NCBI GenBank assembly: GCA_950022295.1
Contig: OX465599.1
Coordinates: 4,960,001 to 5,024,000 of the forward strand
Reading direction: 5' to 3'
DNA from: Bromus sterilis
Taxonomy: Eukaryota; Streptophyta; Magnoliopsida; Poales; Poaceae
Length of the DNA: 64,000 nucleotides
Shown here: in pieces, positions 1 through 11,800 of the stretch
How positions within the stretch are numbered: position 1 is the first letter of the stretch
How the letters are laid out: every line of letters begins with the position of its first letter
Position numbers and translations under genes: made by a program
The notes under the pieces: generated by a model
The model's database searches: none
What the model was told of the DNA's origin: nothing
The model's input: only the letters and a program-made list of their open reading frames with translations

Positions 1-412
1 CGACTGTGGCACTTATCATTTCAGTTTCGTTCTAGCTCGGACTATGAGAACTTCAAGACCTTGAGACTTTGTTATATTTTAAATTCAATAATATGGCTGC
101 ATACATCGATTGATGTAGAGGCCGGGAGTTTTCCTCCTTTTCCAAAAAAAGTATTGTAAAATCAAGCATTTGTGGCTGAAGATTACAACTTTCTTCAGGA
201 AATCTAGTCAGACTCTAAAGAATTTTGACTTAGTACAAATATAAAACGTCAATTAATTTGAAATCGAGATCGGTTCTCATCGACGCTGTTCAACACATTG
301 GCAAAGCAAGTGTTGCCTTTCTTCTTCTGTGTGTCTTCGAGAAGAGATGGGGCGGAAACCAACCATTGTAGGTTCTGAAAAACAGGCTTCGGTAGATAGG
401 CTTCTTCCTATG
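1..412. other. upstream intergenic DNA, no gene seen
   Basis: AT-rich intergenic sequence without a convincing reading frame, RNA gene or recognisable repeat. It lies upstream of the two MITEs and of the kinase-fusion promoter. Confidence 0.5.
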
Positions 413-564
413 TACTCCCTCTGTTCACAAATATACAATGTTTTGATTATTTTGGTATGGATTACATACAAACTGAATGAGTGAACAAACACATTAAAAC
501 GCGTCTATATACATTCAATTCATAACAAAGTTAGAACATCTTATAATTGTGAACGAAGGGAGTA
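413..564. mobile_element. Stowaway-type MITE
   Basis: Begins TACTCCCTCTGTTCACAAAT and ends with the inverted complement (TGTGAACGAAGGGAGTA) in about 150 bp with no coding capacity. The TA at each outer edge matches the Tc1/mariner TA target duplication. The CTCCCTCYGT terminus is the common Triticeae Stowaway end. The internal arms have diverged. Confidence 0.8.
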
Positions 565-676
565 TTAAATCATGCATCAGGATAATAAGTAATCAAGCAC
601 GTCTTGCTGAATATTGCTTAATTTTCTTAGCTTTCATCTGTGCTTTTTGTCCAGACATCGTCTACTTGTATGGCAG

Positions 677-917
677 TACTCCCTCCATTCCATAATATAG
701 TGCGTCCTCGATCTCCGTGTTTCAACTTTGACCATAAATCTAACCAACGAGACCAATTGCGGCGTAAACAAAAAATGTATCATCAGAAACTTCTTTCGAA
801 TACAAATTTAATGGTATAATTTTTGCTCCCGCCACATTTGGTTTTGTTGGTTTAATTTACAGTCAAATTTGAACCTTGATAAGCGTGGGCGCACTACATT
901 ATGGAATGGAGGGAGTA
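677..917. mobile_element. Stowaway-type MITE
   Basis: A 241-bp element with long inverted repeats: the left end TACTCCCTCCATTCCATAAT is mirrored by ATTATGGAATGGAGGGAGTA on the right, and TA sits on both sides. No ORF. It is a typical non-autonomous Tc1/mariner derivative. Confidence 0.85.
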
Positions 918-975
918 CTACTTCTGTACTAGTAGTGCTTGACATGTCACATGTCTCAGATGTCACCTGAAAACT

Positions 976-1200
976 GTGCATCAGGATAGCAAATTAAGCA
1001 CCTGTGTAACTAAAGATTCGTAGATGATCTTCAGACGAATTTGTTAAACCATGCATCAGTATAGAAAATTAAGCACCTGTGTAACTAAAGATTGCTAGCT
1101 GATCTTCTGAAGAAATTGTTAAATCATGCATCAGTATAGCAAATCAAGCATCTGTATAACTAAAGGTCGTTAGCGGTTCGTCAGACATTTTTTTCTCCCA
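976..1200. repeat. three imperfect ~75-bp tandem repeats
   Basis: Each unit starts near TGCATCAGTATAG, continues with AAGCACCTGTGTAACTAAAG and ends in a GATCTTC...GAA...GTTAAA block. Starts are near 976, 1051 and 1126. A weaker related start occurs at about 570. The array lies 500-750 bp upstream of the inferred TATA box of the kinase-fusion gene. Confidence 0.7.
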
Positions 1201-1329
1201 CTGCATAGGATGCTCTTTGAACACCAGTGAAAACCACCAACTTAACACAGCTTGGTCGAATTGACTAATCTCGGTACATCCAAGAATGACAATGTTTTCC
1301 ACATAGTCTAATGCTCATTGACACAATAA

Positions 1330-1880
1330 TTGATGGCCATCACATGCTCCCTCTTTAACGTGGTAATCGGTTACAATCACATGCTCCTTAACGCAGTAAC
1401 TGGTAATCGATAACCATGATTTGCTCCTTAACGCAGTAACTGGTCACGTTAATAGGATGAATTAATCCGCTACATGCTAATAGACTAGCCTGTTTGGTCT
1501 TAACTAATCTCGATTCCAAGGTGAAACGATCTCGAATAGAGAATTTTGTACATGCAACTAGTGACAGTCTAACGGTACCCACCACATGTACCCATCACCC
1601 ACCATTTAAGATGATGCTTAATGTTTAGAGATAGTTAACTCTCTTTGGTCTTGTTAACTGGATCTTAATTCCAAAGTCAACAGATCTGGAGCATACTTGC
1701 TCACATACGCCTCTTCTAGCTTGCCCCCGTCTTTATATCAAGCACACCCTGGAAGTAGTTTGGTCGATCCAATCTCTTCTTGCCCCTTTCTCCTACTTGT
1801 ATCTTTTCCCCTTTCAAGCAATACTAGCTTGGGTGTTCTGTCAGCAGCAGCTATCAGGGGCATCCCTACACTTGTTCCAG
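1330..1880 (+). promoter_or_regulatory. promoter and 5'UTR exon of the kinase-MSP-WD40 gene
   Basis: A TATA-like CTTTATATCA lies at 1731-1740. A GC-richer leader follows and ends at a good donor (TTCCAG|GTTAGT, after 1880). The matching acceptor is TTGTAG at 2347-2352, so a 472-bp 5'UTR intron is inferred just ahead of ATG 2354. Between 1344 and 1450 a TGCTCCTTAACG.RGTAA motif occurs about three times. The stretch is homologous to the promoter and 5'UTR exon of the DUF594 genes (for example 44957-45240 read on the minus strand): both share the order TGCTCCTTAACG..GTAA, AAGTCAACAGATCT, TATA, ATCAAGCACACCCTGG-like, TCTTCTTGCCCC, GGGGCATCCCTA, TTCCAG|GTTAGT. The transcription start is inferred, not observed. 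Confidence 0.65.
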
Positions 1881-2353
1881 GTTAGTACTCCATCTCCATG
1901 TTTATTTGTTGAACACTTTGGGAACCACCCTTTTATTCTTACAGTGTGTATATGTCTTTTGGAATTTATATGTGTATATGTTCTTTGTATTTTATATTGG
2001 GATCCAAAAATGGATGTAATACCACTGTTTTCGCACTCATAGAGCCATTTTTATACCGTTCCACATCGAAAAATGGGTTGCAGAACTGTGGTATATATTT
2101 TTCCAAGTCGGTAGCTCACGATGGCCTTGGCCAGCCCGGAATTTCGTTTGTGTTTTGCCAGGAATAAACAGTGCTTCTGAACGTTTGGTTACATAAGCCC
2201 CTCTGTCGAAACAATTTCTCTTTTGAGTGTACGATTTTCTTGTTCTAATGGAGCAATCAATAACACATCTTGTGAGTACAATTTTATACTAAGAAACAGT
2301 ATTACAGTTGATGTATTTGGCCTTACTAGAGAGGTTATGTTTGTATTTGTAGA

Positions 2354-2866
2354 ATGGATAGAATATCAATTGAACTGGAAGCCCTGGAGCAGGTATTTCG
2401 TGATGCAAGTGCAGAGCCGCTCAAGCTATCGTATGGACTTCTGGATTTTATCACGGACAATTTTTCTAATGAAATTGGCAGTGGTGGGTTTGGGGTTGTA
2501 TACATGGTATGATCTCCTCCTGATTGTCTATCGGTCATCTTTTTTCCATTTTTTTGCCTCAGTGGAGCAAATTACGCGAGTCAGTGCTAATACCATGACT
2601 AAAACAGGGATATCTCGGAGATGAGAAGGTTGCCGTAAAGAAGCTTTTCAATGCGCTTGATTTTTCTGATGGGCCATTTCTTGATGAGATCCCTTGTCTA
2701 AATAAGGCAAAGCACAAAAACATAGTAAGATTTCTAGGCTATTGCTCAGAAACACAAGGGGAATTGCATGAATTCAATGGAAGAAATGTAATGGCAGAGG
2801 CACAAAAAAAGTTTCTCTGCTTTGAATATGTTCCTAATGGGAACATTCAACAATATCTTAAACAAG
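2354..2866 (+). CDS. kinase N-lobe exons 1-2 of the fusion gene
   Basis: Exon 1 (2354-2506) carries an N-terminal leader and the glycine loop IGSGGFGVVY. Exon 2 (2608-2866) carries VAVKKLF with the ATP-binding lysine, the alpha-C glutamate in FLDEI, KHKNIVRFLGYC, and the hinge FEYVPNGNIQQYL. The leader has the pattern of a short acidic start followed by L..L..ITDNFS seen in grass kinase/NBS-associated kinases. ATG 2354 is chosen because the acceptor TTGTAG lies immediately upstream and no in-frame methionine is needed earlier. The exon 2 donor is CAAG|GTATGG; the exon ends one base into a codon, which exon 3 at 30242 completes. Confidence 0.85.
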
Positions 2867-5800
2867 GTATGGAGGTTAAAACTTTATTTCTCTATCTGCT
2901 CACTAAAAAAAATAAGTATCACTTCAACTTTTTGAAGCGGTTTTTCTTGAGTGTTCATGTTCAAGTAGTGCTTATTTTAAGATGGGATCCTACTTCTAAT
3001 TTTATCATAGAGCAAGATCCAACAATAATTTTACAGCATCACGATTAACTTCGTACCCTTATTTTCCACGACCAGCAAATATACATTTTTCTCTAAGCAC
3101 ACATATTGAGGAAATTGTTCAACAAAAATAACTGTAGAAAAACATAGCAAGAAAACTTTTTTTTCTACTCTTTCCGTACAGAAATATAAAAGTGTTTAGA
3201 TCATTAAAATAGTCATCTAAACACTCTTATATTTCTTTACAGAGGAAGTACCATATTAATACTAGATGGCTGTGTCGTGGGAAAAAGCACACCATAAGAA
3301 CGAACGTCTCTAGCAAATCCTATAAATTGCCCCATCCCGTAAAATAACTGCCGTTTTACAGGACCGGGATAAAAAATCATGCCTACCAGATTTTGTTAGA
3401 GAAACAGTTGGCGGCAATGAAACTTCCGGAGCAACCGCTTCCGCACGTGCTCTGCTAGCCTCCCACCGTACATGAACGCTCAACCGCCATGGCGGCAATG
3501 AAACTCGACCGGCCGCGGGTCGCCACAGAGCAACCGCCACATGAACGCTGGAGCTGGAGCGACACCATTTTCTACGTTAGGCGTACGAGGCAGTAGGTTG
3601 GCAGTGTGATGTGGACGTTAGGTTCGGCGGCAGCCTACCGGAATACGACGGCGGCGGTGGTCGACGATGAAATCAAGGCGGAGGATGGGCGCTGGTCTGT
3701 ATCAGCGGAGGACAACTGCGGCGGATGATGAAATCGAGGTGGAGGACAGCGGCGGCGGCCGATGAAATCGATCCACCCCCAATCTGCATCGCCTCCCGTC
3801 GGACCGCTGGTCTTCCTTGCGAGGGTCGTCGTCTCACTCTGTTGAGTATAAATATATTAGGAAATAATATGAAATAGAGGAGGATTTTATTCTATCTTAC
3901 TTTTATTTCAAATAGATCATTGTATTTATATATATGGCTTCAAGGTTCAAGTAATAAACATCGATTTCACCGAATCCCTCTCTATCTTTCTATATATGGT
4001 ATCCGCCTAAACACGATTTAAACCCTAGCCGCCGCCGTCGCTTCCGTCCGCGCCGCCTCCGGTGCCGATCCATGATCGCCGGCGCCGGGGGCCGCGCCGC
4101 CCGTACCTAGTGTTCGTCCGCCGGTTCTATGGACCGGCTGCCGTAGAGATTCTTTTTTCCGATCTCTTGATCCGGGTTTTCTCTCTTCCGCCGGTCGTTT
4201 TGATCCTCACGCGCTTCTACTCCGACACCGGCGCGACTACCGGCATCTTCCTCGACATGGCGGCTTCGCGCGCCGCCTCGACGACTTCGCGCGACGCGGC
4301 GGCCCGTCCGTGTCGCCTTCCACGCGTCTGACGCCCGTCGCCTGACGCCGATCTTCACCGCCTACGGTTCGGATCGGGAGTCCATCATCGCCATCGACTA
4401 CAGCCAGCCCCGGCACCCGCGCCATCCCCGACTGGCCCCGCGCCGATCGAACGTGCGCCAACTGGATCCGCGCCGACTCCACTCCACGGCACCCACGACG
4501 TCCCCGACTGGCCCTGCATCGGCTAGGGTCACGTCGGCTAGACCCACGCCGGTTGGAGTCGCGTCGGCTGGTCCCGTGCCAGCTCGATCCGCTCGGCCCC
4601 CGTAGCCATCATCACGCCGAGCAGCGCCCTCCACCTCACGGCCGATCGGATTGATCACCTGCCCGCCCGCGATCGCCTCATCCGCGCCGCGTGGACGATC
4701 CATACAGTCGTCCGCATGCGTCTCCACAGGACCCCGTGAAGAACGCCTCCGAGTACGAGCGTCTATCAACCGATCGAGCAATGGGCTGCCACTGCCCCGT
4801 GGTTCTCCCCGTGGTTGCACCAACTTGCGTGCTGTCCATCGCCGCCCCGAGGCCGTCCGCTTCAGGTCGTCCCCGAGGCTGCACCGACCCTCGCGTTGCC
4901 GCTGCGTCCCCCCGTCGGGCCGTAGCGAACGTGGCGCGCGGTCCCTGCAACCACCCCGAGGTCTTCGCCGCCGTCGCCCTCGACACGCGCATCGCTGCTG
5001 CGTCGCCCCTTCAAGACGTAGCTCCGCGGTACGCGGTCCACTCCGCCGTCCTCGCGCATTGACACTCCTGTTGCACGCGCCGCCTCTCTCGGCGCGGGAA
5101 CTCCACCGTCCGCGCATGGTCTTCGTCACGCTGTTGGGTTCTTCATCGCCTACTTCCAGCACCGCCGTCGCCGCGCCACCCGCGCTGATGCCGCTCACCT
5201 GAGCCGCGCCGACACCCTGTACGCTTCTGCCGCTCACCCGAGCCGCACCGCCTCTATCGGCGACCGACGTGGCCCCCCACGGGCTGCCTCTGGTTCCGCC
5301 GACTTCATCGACGTCCACCTCTTCGTTTTCGTCCAGCACCAACTCATCGTCAGCGTCGCCGTCATCTTCCCCGACCACTTCATCTAGCTCCGTCAACCGC
5401 GACATCTCCACCCTCGGCACCTTCTACCCCCCCCCCCCCCCCCCCCGCCGAGTTGCGTCACAACCGTCGTCGAGACCTTCCCTGTTGGTCCCTCCGACAT
5501 GGTGTACATCTCCTGCTGGTCCCCGTCTACGCATGCTCGGTACTGGCAACACCGATGTGTGCCTTCATCTACAACGTGTCCTCGGGCCTGGCAAGCCTGG
5601 TGCGGCGCTTCGTCGACATCGTCTTCGTCTATCTATGCATGCCCGATGCTGGCAACACCGACGTGTGGCTTCGTCCATGACGTGTCCCCGGGCTTGGCAA
5701 ACCCGGCGCGACGCTTCGTCAACACCGTCTTCTTCCGGACGTCGCCACCATCTTCTTCGCGACGTCCCGAGCTACGACTGACGACCGCCCGCCAGTGCCG

Positions 5801-8800
5801 CTCTTCCCGAGCCGCATGCGCTCCTGACTTTCTTGCACCCGCGGCTCCTCGGCGACTACCTCGACACCGGCTACCCCGACTCGACATCGACCATGGTATT
5901 CCTCGCATGGCTACCTTGACTACGGATTCACCACCCTACGCTCTCGGCTACTTCGACATCGACACAAAGGGCTACCGCCTTCTTGGGAACCTTGTTGGCT
6001 TCCACTCCAGCCACAACTCTGCGATGCGTCGACCGTTACGACTGTGGTTGGGATGTCCGTCGGCTCGGCCTTCGGATTCTTCTCCAGTCTCACCGTCTGC
6101 GTCGCTACGTTGTGACTGCGGGGGGATGTTGAGTATAACGTATATTAGGAAATATGAGATAGAGTAGGATTCTATTCTACCTTGCCTTGTATTCCAAGTA
6201 GATCATTGTACTCCTATATATATGCCTCCAAGGCTCAAGCAATAAACATCGATTCCACCAAACTCCTCTCTATCCTTCTACACCCTCGTCCGCTGGTTCT
6301 CCCATCGCTAGTTTCCCTCGGCCGCTAGTCTCCCGTCGAGCGTAGACAAGGGTTCGGCCTCGACCGCTCGTAACAGAGGGTGGCCAAGGACCCAGTTGGA
6401 ATTTAATTTTTGTTTTAAGGGTGATTTACGTTATTTTATAGGGACCGTGTTGTAAATGTTTATACTGATAAGTGGGCTCTATATTTGACATGAAAAGATT
6501 TTTACAAGACTAGGGAACATGCCCGTGGGATGCAACAGGATAAAAAAATTGTATGCCCCTAGCTAATAACTATCATTCAATCGTTGTGCCCCACCTGTGT
6601 TGCCTCTTAGCCTTCTTTCCGTCCTCTCCGAAATGACCACGATATATCAACCTAAAATTACATGCTAAATGCCAGTCGCTTGGAAATCTATGAGAAATCT
6701 ACCAATTTCTTCTCTCCCTTCTTGGACCGTTGCATTTGATTCAACAAATAGTGTTTGAACCTCTAACTGTTTCCCTTGTTTGTTGCATATTCAACCGTCA
6801 ATCGTCGCCTAATTAACCCCAACCTGTCCGCCTGTCACCACCGCCCCCTATCGACGGCGTTCCCAGCCATGACTGCCTTGATGTGCCGCCCTCCCTCCCC
6901 CAAGTTCTATCGCTGCCTCGACCATCTCCCTAGGTTCGCCAGTCTCCAAATTCCAACGTCGACAAACCTGCAGCCTCTAACCCCTAAGATAGACACCATG
7001 GTAGTGCTTCTCTGGTGAACTGCACCCCCGCACCCCTAAGATGCACATTGGCATCCTTTTTTGGCAAACCGACAACTTTCCTCCTTTGTCGCTGAAATCA
7101 AATGACATGCAAAATAAATTGAGAGTGTCTGCGGCTTCTCCATCAGCAGCCATGCGTGGGAAAACCACCGTTCATATGTATGTGAAGCCATGTGTGGTCG
7201 GCATTCGATCTGACTTTGATCGCATGCAGCCTGCCCCTGAACATCTAATTTTCTCACAAAGCTGTGCATGCAAGCAGGCACCCCCCCATTCTCCTTGTAT
7301 GTTGGGGGCCTGGACACTGAACCGTTCCCCACCTCCTCCGTGTCGCCCCCGACCTGGCGACTGGGGGGAACCCTAGCGCCATCGTCGCCAGCTCCCCCTC
7401 CTCCTCCTCTCCCCTCCCTCTCCGCTGCCAGAGGGCGCGGCCGGGCGAAGCCCGGTCGTCGTCGCCGGCGGCGGCGGGGAGCTTCGTGTCGCTTGGTGCG
7501 GCGGCTTTGGTTCGGGACGAGGTGGCCATCCTGGGGAGTGGCGCTGGATGGCGGGTGCAGCTGCGCGACGGCGCGTCGACGCTACAGCGGCGGCGGCCTG
7601 GTGGCGCGACGGGCTTCGGAGTGGACCTCGCGGGTGGTCGGGGCGATATCGTCTTCTTCGGTGGCGTCAGATCTGGCCGGCGCGGAGCGGGTCGCGGACG
7701 ACTGATACGGTGAGGAAGATAGTTCTCTCACTTCTCATTGGTTACCCCAAGTGGAAGATGAGATGTAGAGTAATAACAAATTTCCCCTATGTAGAGGATA
7801 GGGTTTGTCTCCAGTAGGACTCCAAGAGATACAAGAAGGTGGTAAAGTGAACAATGATGACATTCACAATCTAAGGATTGCTTACTTCACCTGGACCTGC
7901 ACACACAGCACATAACTTTGTTCCCAACAAGTACAAAGGAGTTGTCAATTCCTCCGGCCTTGCTATTTACAAAGGATCAACGCAAGAGATAAAAGTGCAA
8001 CTGAAAGTAAGAACTGAAAGTAAATTGAGGGTATAAACAATGGTGGAAATATGGACCGGGGTCCCATGACGTTCACTAGTGATGTATCTCTCCCAAAAGA
8101 CAATAAAAGTGCTAGCGAGCTAAACAAATCACAGCTGGGCAATTGACAGGATTATAAATGCACCGCAATGCTAATTATGCTACAAAAGAAAGGAAGAGGC
8201 TCAAAAGCAATGGGCAGTACGCCAAGGTAAGTAGACCGAAATCCATCTGTATCTACTACGAAACATCCACCTTGAGATATCTATCCAGAACATCTCGCTG
8301 GTATTAAGTTGTGAATCTCACCCAAAGTGTAAACTCAAAGCAACAGACAACTGTATTAAAATAAATTTGCGTAAAGTAAACAATCCTTGCACCCGAAGGT
8401 ACAATCACCGTTGTTTTATCCCTGGTGGCAACAACACATCCCCTAGTCTCATGTTGTTGTCACTCAAGCTAGACATCAGGGGGCTGAACCCACAATCAAG
8501 CATAACGCTCCCTCTTGGAGTTGCAACAAATCACTTGGCCAAAGTAAATTACGGCTACGGAGAACATGCAAGAATTAACTCAAGAAAATAAATATAAAAT
8601 AGAACCAAATATATTACTCATTACAATTTTAACATAGTCTCATAATCCATCAGATCCCAGCAAACTCAGCATAGCAACACAGAAAATTACAAAGGTGCCT
8701 CGATCATGTGAGGCAGCTCACGAGGTCTCGAAAGTAGAAGCACAAAGAGGGGAGGAGAACATCACATATCTACTGGTCATGGACTACTCACAAAGAGGGG

Positions 8801-11800
8801 GACTACTCACGGCGCATCCGGGAGGCGTCCATGGCGATGGATGGTATCCCGGAGGGGGTTCCTCCTTCCGGCAGGGTGCGGGGGCAGCTTCTCCTGGCTG
8901 CTCCGATCTTGAAACGGCGGAGGCGCCGGTACAGAGAGGAGAACGAGAATAGAAGATCGATATTAGGGGTTTTCTCCGCGGGCACTAATTATAGGCCAAG
9001 GGGGGCACCGAGGGAGGACCACAGGGCAGCCAGGAGGCTGCCCGACGCGCCTTAGGGTGGGGCCGCTCCAGGGACCCTCTTGGGGGCCTGGTGGGTCCAC
9101 TCCCTTCCATCATTGGTTCTTCGAGAAGCTTCCGGGACGCTGCTTTTTTATATAAATTTTCCGGAATTTATTTGGCACTTTTAACGGCCGGAAAACCTGA
9201 AATATAAAAATAGCAGAAAACAGGAACTGACAACTGGGTGCACTGAGTTAATAGGTTAGTCCAAATATGATCAAAAGTGTATGAGAGTTCAAGAAAAATA
9301 TGGCAAAGTCACACAAATCATGCATGGAGCAAGCAGAAATTATAGATACGTTTAGGACATATCAACGACCTGGGTTGCGGGCGTCCTTCCCTGCCTTGGT
9401 GATGGCTTCTCGCCGTTCTTTGGTTACCCCAAGTGGAAGGTTGAGATGTAGCGCAGCAGCAAGTTTCCCTCGTTGAAGATACCAAGGTTTGTCTTCAGTA
9501 GGACTCCAGATATGATAAGTAGGTGTCAGCGGCGCAACTGACGTGGACCTGCACACAGACACAGATAACTTTGTTCCCAACGAAGTTCAGAGAGGTTGTC
9601 AATCTCTCCGGTCTTGTTGTTCACAAAGGGTAAAAACACAAGGGATAATGATAGCAATTTGAAAGTAAAAAGCAGAAAAGTGAATAAAGCGTGGAAACAG
9701 TGATAAGGTTATGGACCGGGATACGTGATGTTCACTAGTGATGTCTCTCTCCCAAAAGACGATAAAACTGCTATGCGAGGTAAACAAATTACAGAAGGGC
9801 ATTTGACAGGATTATGAACGCACCGCAATGCTAACTATGCTACAAAAGAAAGGAAGAGGTTCAAAAGCACAGGCAGTACGCCAAAATAAGTAGACCGTAA
9901 TCCAACTGCATCTACTACTAATCATCCACATTGAGATATCTATCCAGAACATCTCGCTGGTATTAAGTTGCGAGCCCCACCCAAAGTGTAAACCCAAAGC
10001 AACAGACAACTGCATTAAAAAGAACTTTGCGTAAAGTAAACAATCCTTGTAACCACGGTTACAAGCACCGTTGTTTTCCCCCTTGTGGTAACAACACATC
10101 CCCTAGACTCATGTTTGTCACTCAAGCGTGTCATCGGGGGGCATGAACCCACAATCGAGCACAACGTTCCCTCTTGGAGTCACTACCTACTACTTGGCCA
10201 AAGCAATAAACAACAACGGAGAACATGCAAGAATTACTTAGGAACAAAAATATAAAATATAAAAACCAATTATATTACTCTATCACAATCTGAACATAAT
10301 CTCATAATCCATCAGATCCCATCAAACTCAGCATAGCAACAGCAGAAATATTACAAAGGTGCCTCGATCATGTAGGGCAGCTCACGAGGTCTAAACAATG
10401 AAGATCAAAGAGGGGAGGAGAACATCACATAGCTACTGATCACGGACCCATGGTCCAAGGAAAACTACTCACGAGACATCCGGGGAGCATCCATGGTGGA
10501 GAGGAGACTCCCGGAGGTCAATCCTCCCTCCGGCAGGGTGCCGGGAAGAGGTATTCTGGTGCTCCCGATCTTGGAAGCGCGACGGCGGCGGAACAGAGGC
10601 GAGTTTGCGAAATAGGGTTCCTCTTTTGGAGTTTCCCCGTGACGGAGAATAAATAGGCAAAGGGGCAGCCAGAGGTGGACCAGGGGCCGCGCCGGGTGGC
10701 TGCCTGGGCCCCCTGGCTCCCCTCTGGCCCCACTCGGGCTCTTCGCGAAGCTTCCTTCACGCTGATTTTTTATCTGAATTTTCACGAATTTTTCTGGCAC
10801 TTTTTATATGGGGGAAAACTGAAATAGAAAAACAGCAGAAAACAGGAACTGGCACTGGGGTGCACTGAGTTAATAGGTTAGTCCAAATATGATCAAAAGT
10901 GTATGAAAGTGTATCTAGATCATAGCAATATCACACAAAACATGCATGGAGCAAGCATAAAGTATATATACGTTTTGGACGTATCAACACCCCTAAGCTT
11001 AATTCCTTCTCGTCCTTGAGTAGGTAAATGATAACAGCATAATTTCTGTGGTGACATGCTAGCAACCATAAAAGAACTTTGAAAAGTAAAGCAATCAAGG
11101 TTAGAGATTCAATTCAAGTCATAACATGCAAGAGTCTATATTAGCATTGAAACAAGTAACAAAAGAACATTAGGTGCAAGAGCTATCGCTGTCCTTGACT
11201 CGAATGTCTCCAAATGGTGTTTGCGTGCAAGAAAGGGGATAGGAAATACGAGAAAAAGTATTTTTGTGTTGAGAACTCAATCTACTAAGTTTCACACTTG
11301 GTCCTCTTTGGAATCTTATCTTGACTCGTCCCCAGACCACTAGCCAGGTACAAGTCAATTTGATCCACTCCTTTTCGATATTTTGAGCACTCATGCAATG
11401 GATGAGCGTAAGCACGAGAGTTTACACTTAGGATGGCAAAGAGAGAAATACGGAGGAGGAAGACAAAAAGGATGAGAAAGGCTCACATCAATGAGGACAA
11501 TTATAGGCAAGAGATGCCAAATGATAGATATGATGTGAGGAGTAGGGATTGCCATGCAACGGATGCACATACGAGCTAAGAGGCTCTCCAATGGGACTAG
11601 TGGGGGTGCATCTAACTTGCTCGCTCATGAAGACATATAGCTCGTTTGAGGAGGCTCATCCTTGGAATATGCAAGCCAAGTTCTGTAGTGTGAAGGTCCC
11701 CACATAGCTATATGCATAATGATCATCTCTATAGAGTACAAGAATATAAAGGGAGTACTAGTGTGGATCTCTCAAAAGAATAGTAGTGTTGCCCCTTTCT

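Larger units (their letters stand above)
3840..6282 (+). mobile_element. non-autonomous LTR retrotransposon with ~155-bp LTRs (TRIM/LARD-like)
   Basis: Direct terminal repeats at 3840-3994 and 6127-6282 both start TGTTGAGTATAA-like and end TTCTATA/TTCTACA. The stretch after the left LTR begins TGGTATC, matching a primer-binding site for initiator tRNA-Met. A purine run GCGGGGGGA abuts the right LTR. The flanking pentamers CACTC and CCCTC are a near-matching target duplication. The 2.1-kb interior is very GC-rich and has no gag, protease, RT or integrase, so the element depended on another retrotransposon. Long open frames inside look like by-products of high GC. Confidence 0.8.

Noticed and set aside
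4398..5420. 340-codon minus-strand open frame
   Set aside because: It lies in the GC-rich interior of the short-LTR element, is low-complexity Arg/Gly/Ala-rich, has overlapping open frames on both strands, and has no family motif.
5430..5447. Poly-C run (also at 55539-55554 and 53950-53958)
   Set aside because: Homopolymers are likely to have sequencing or assembly length errors and carry no independent meaning.
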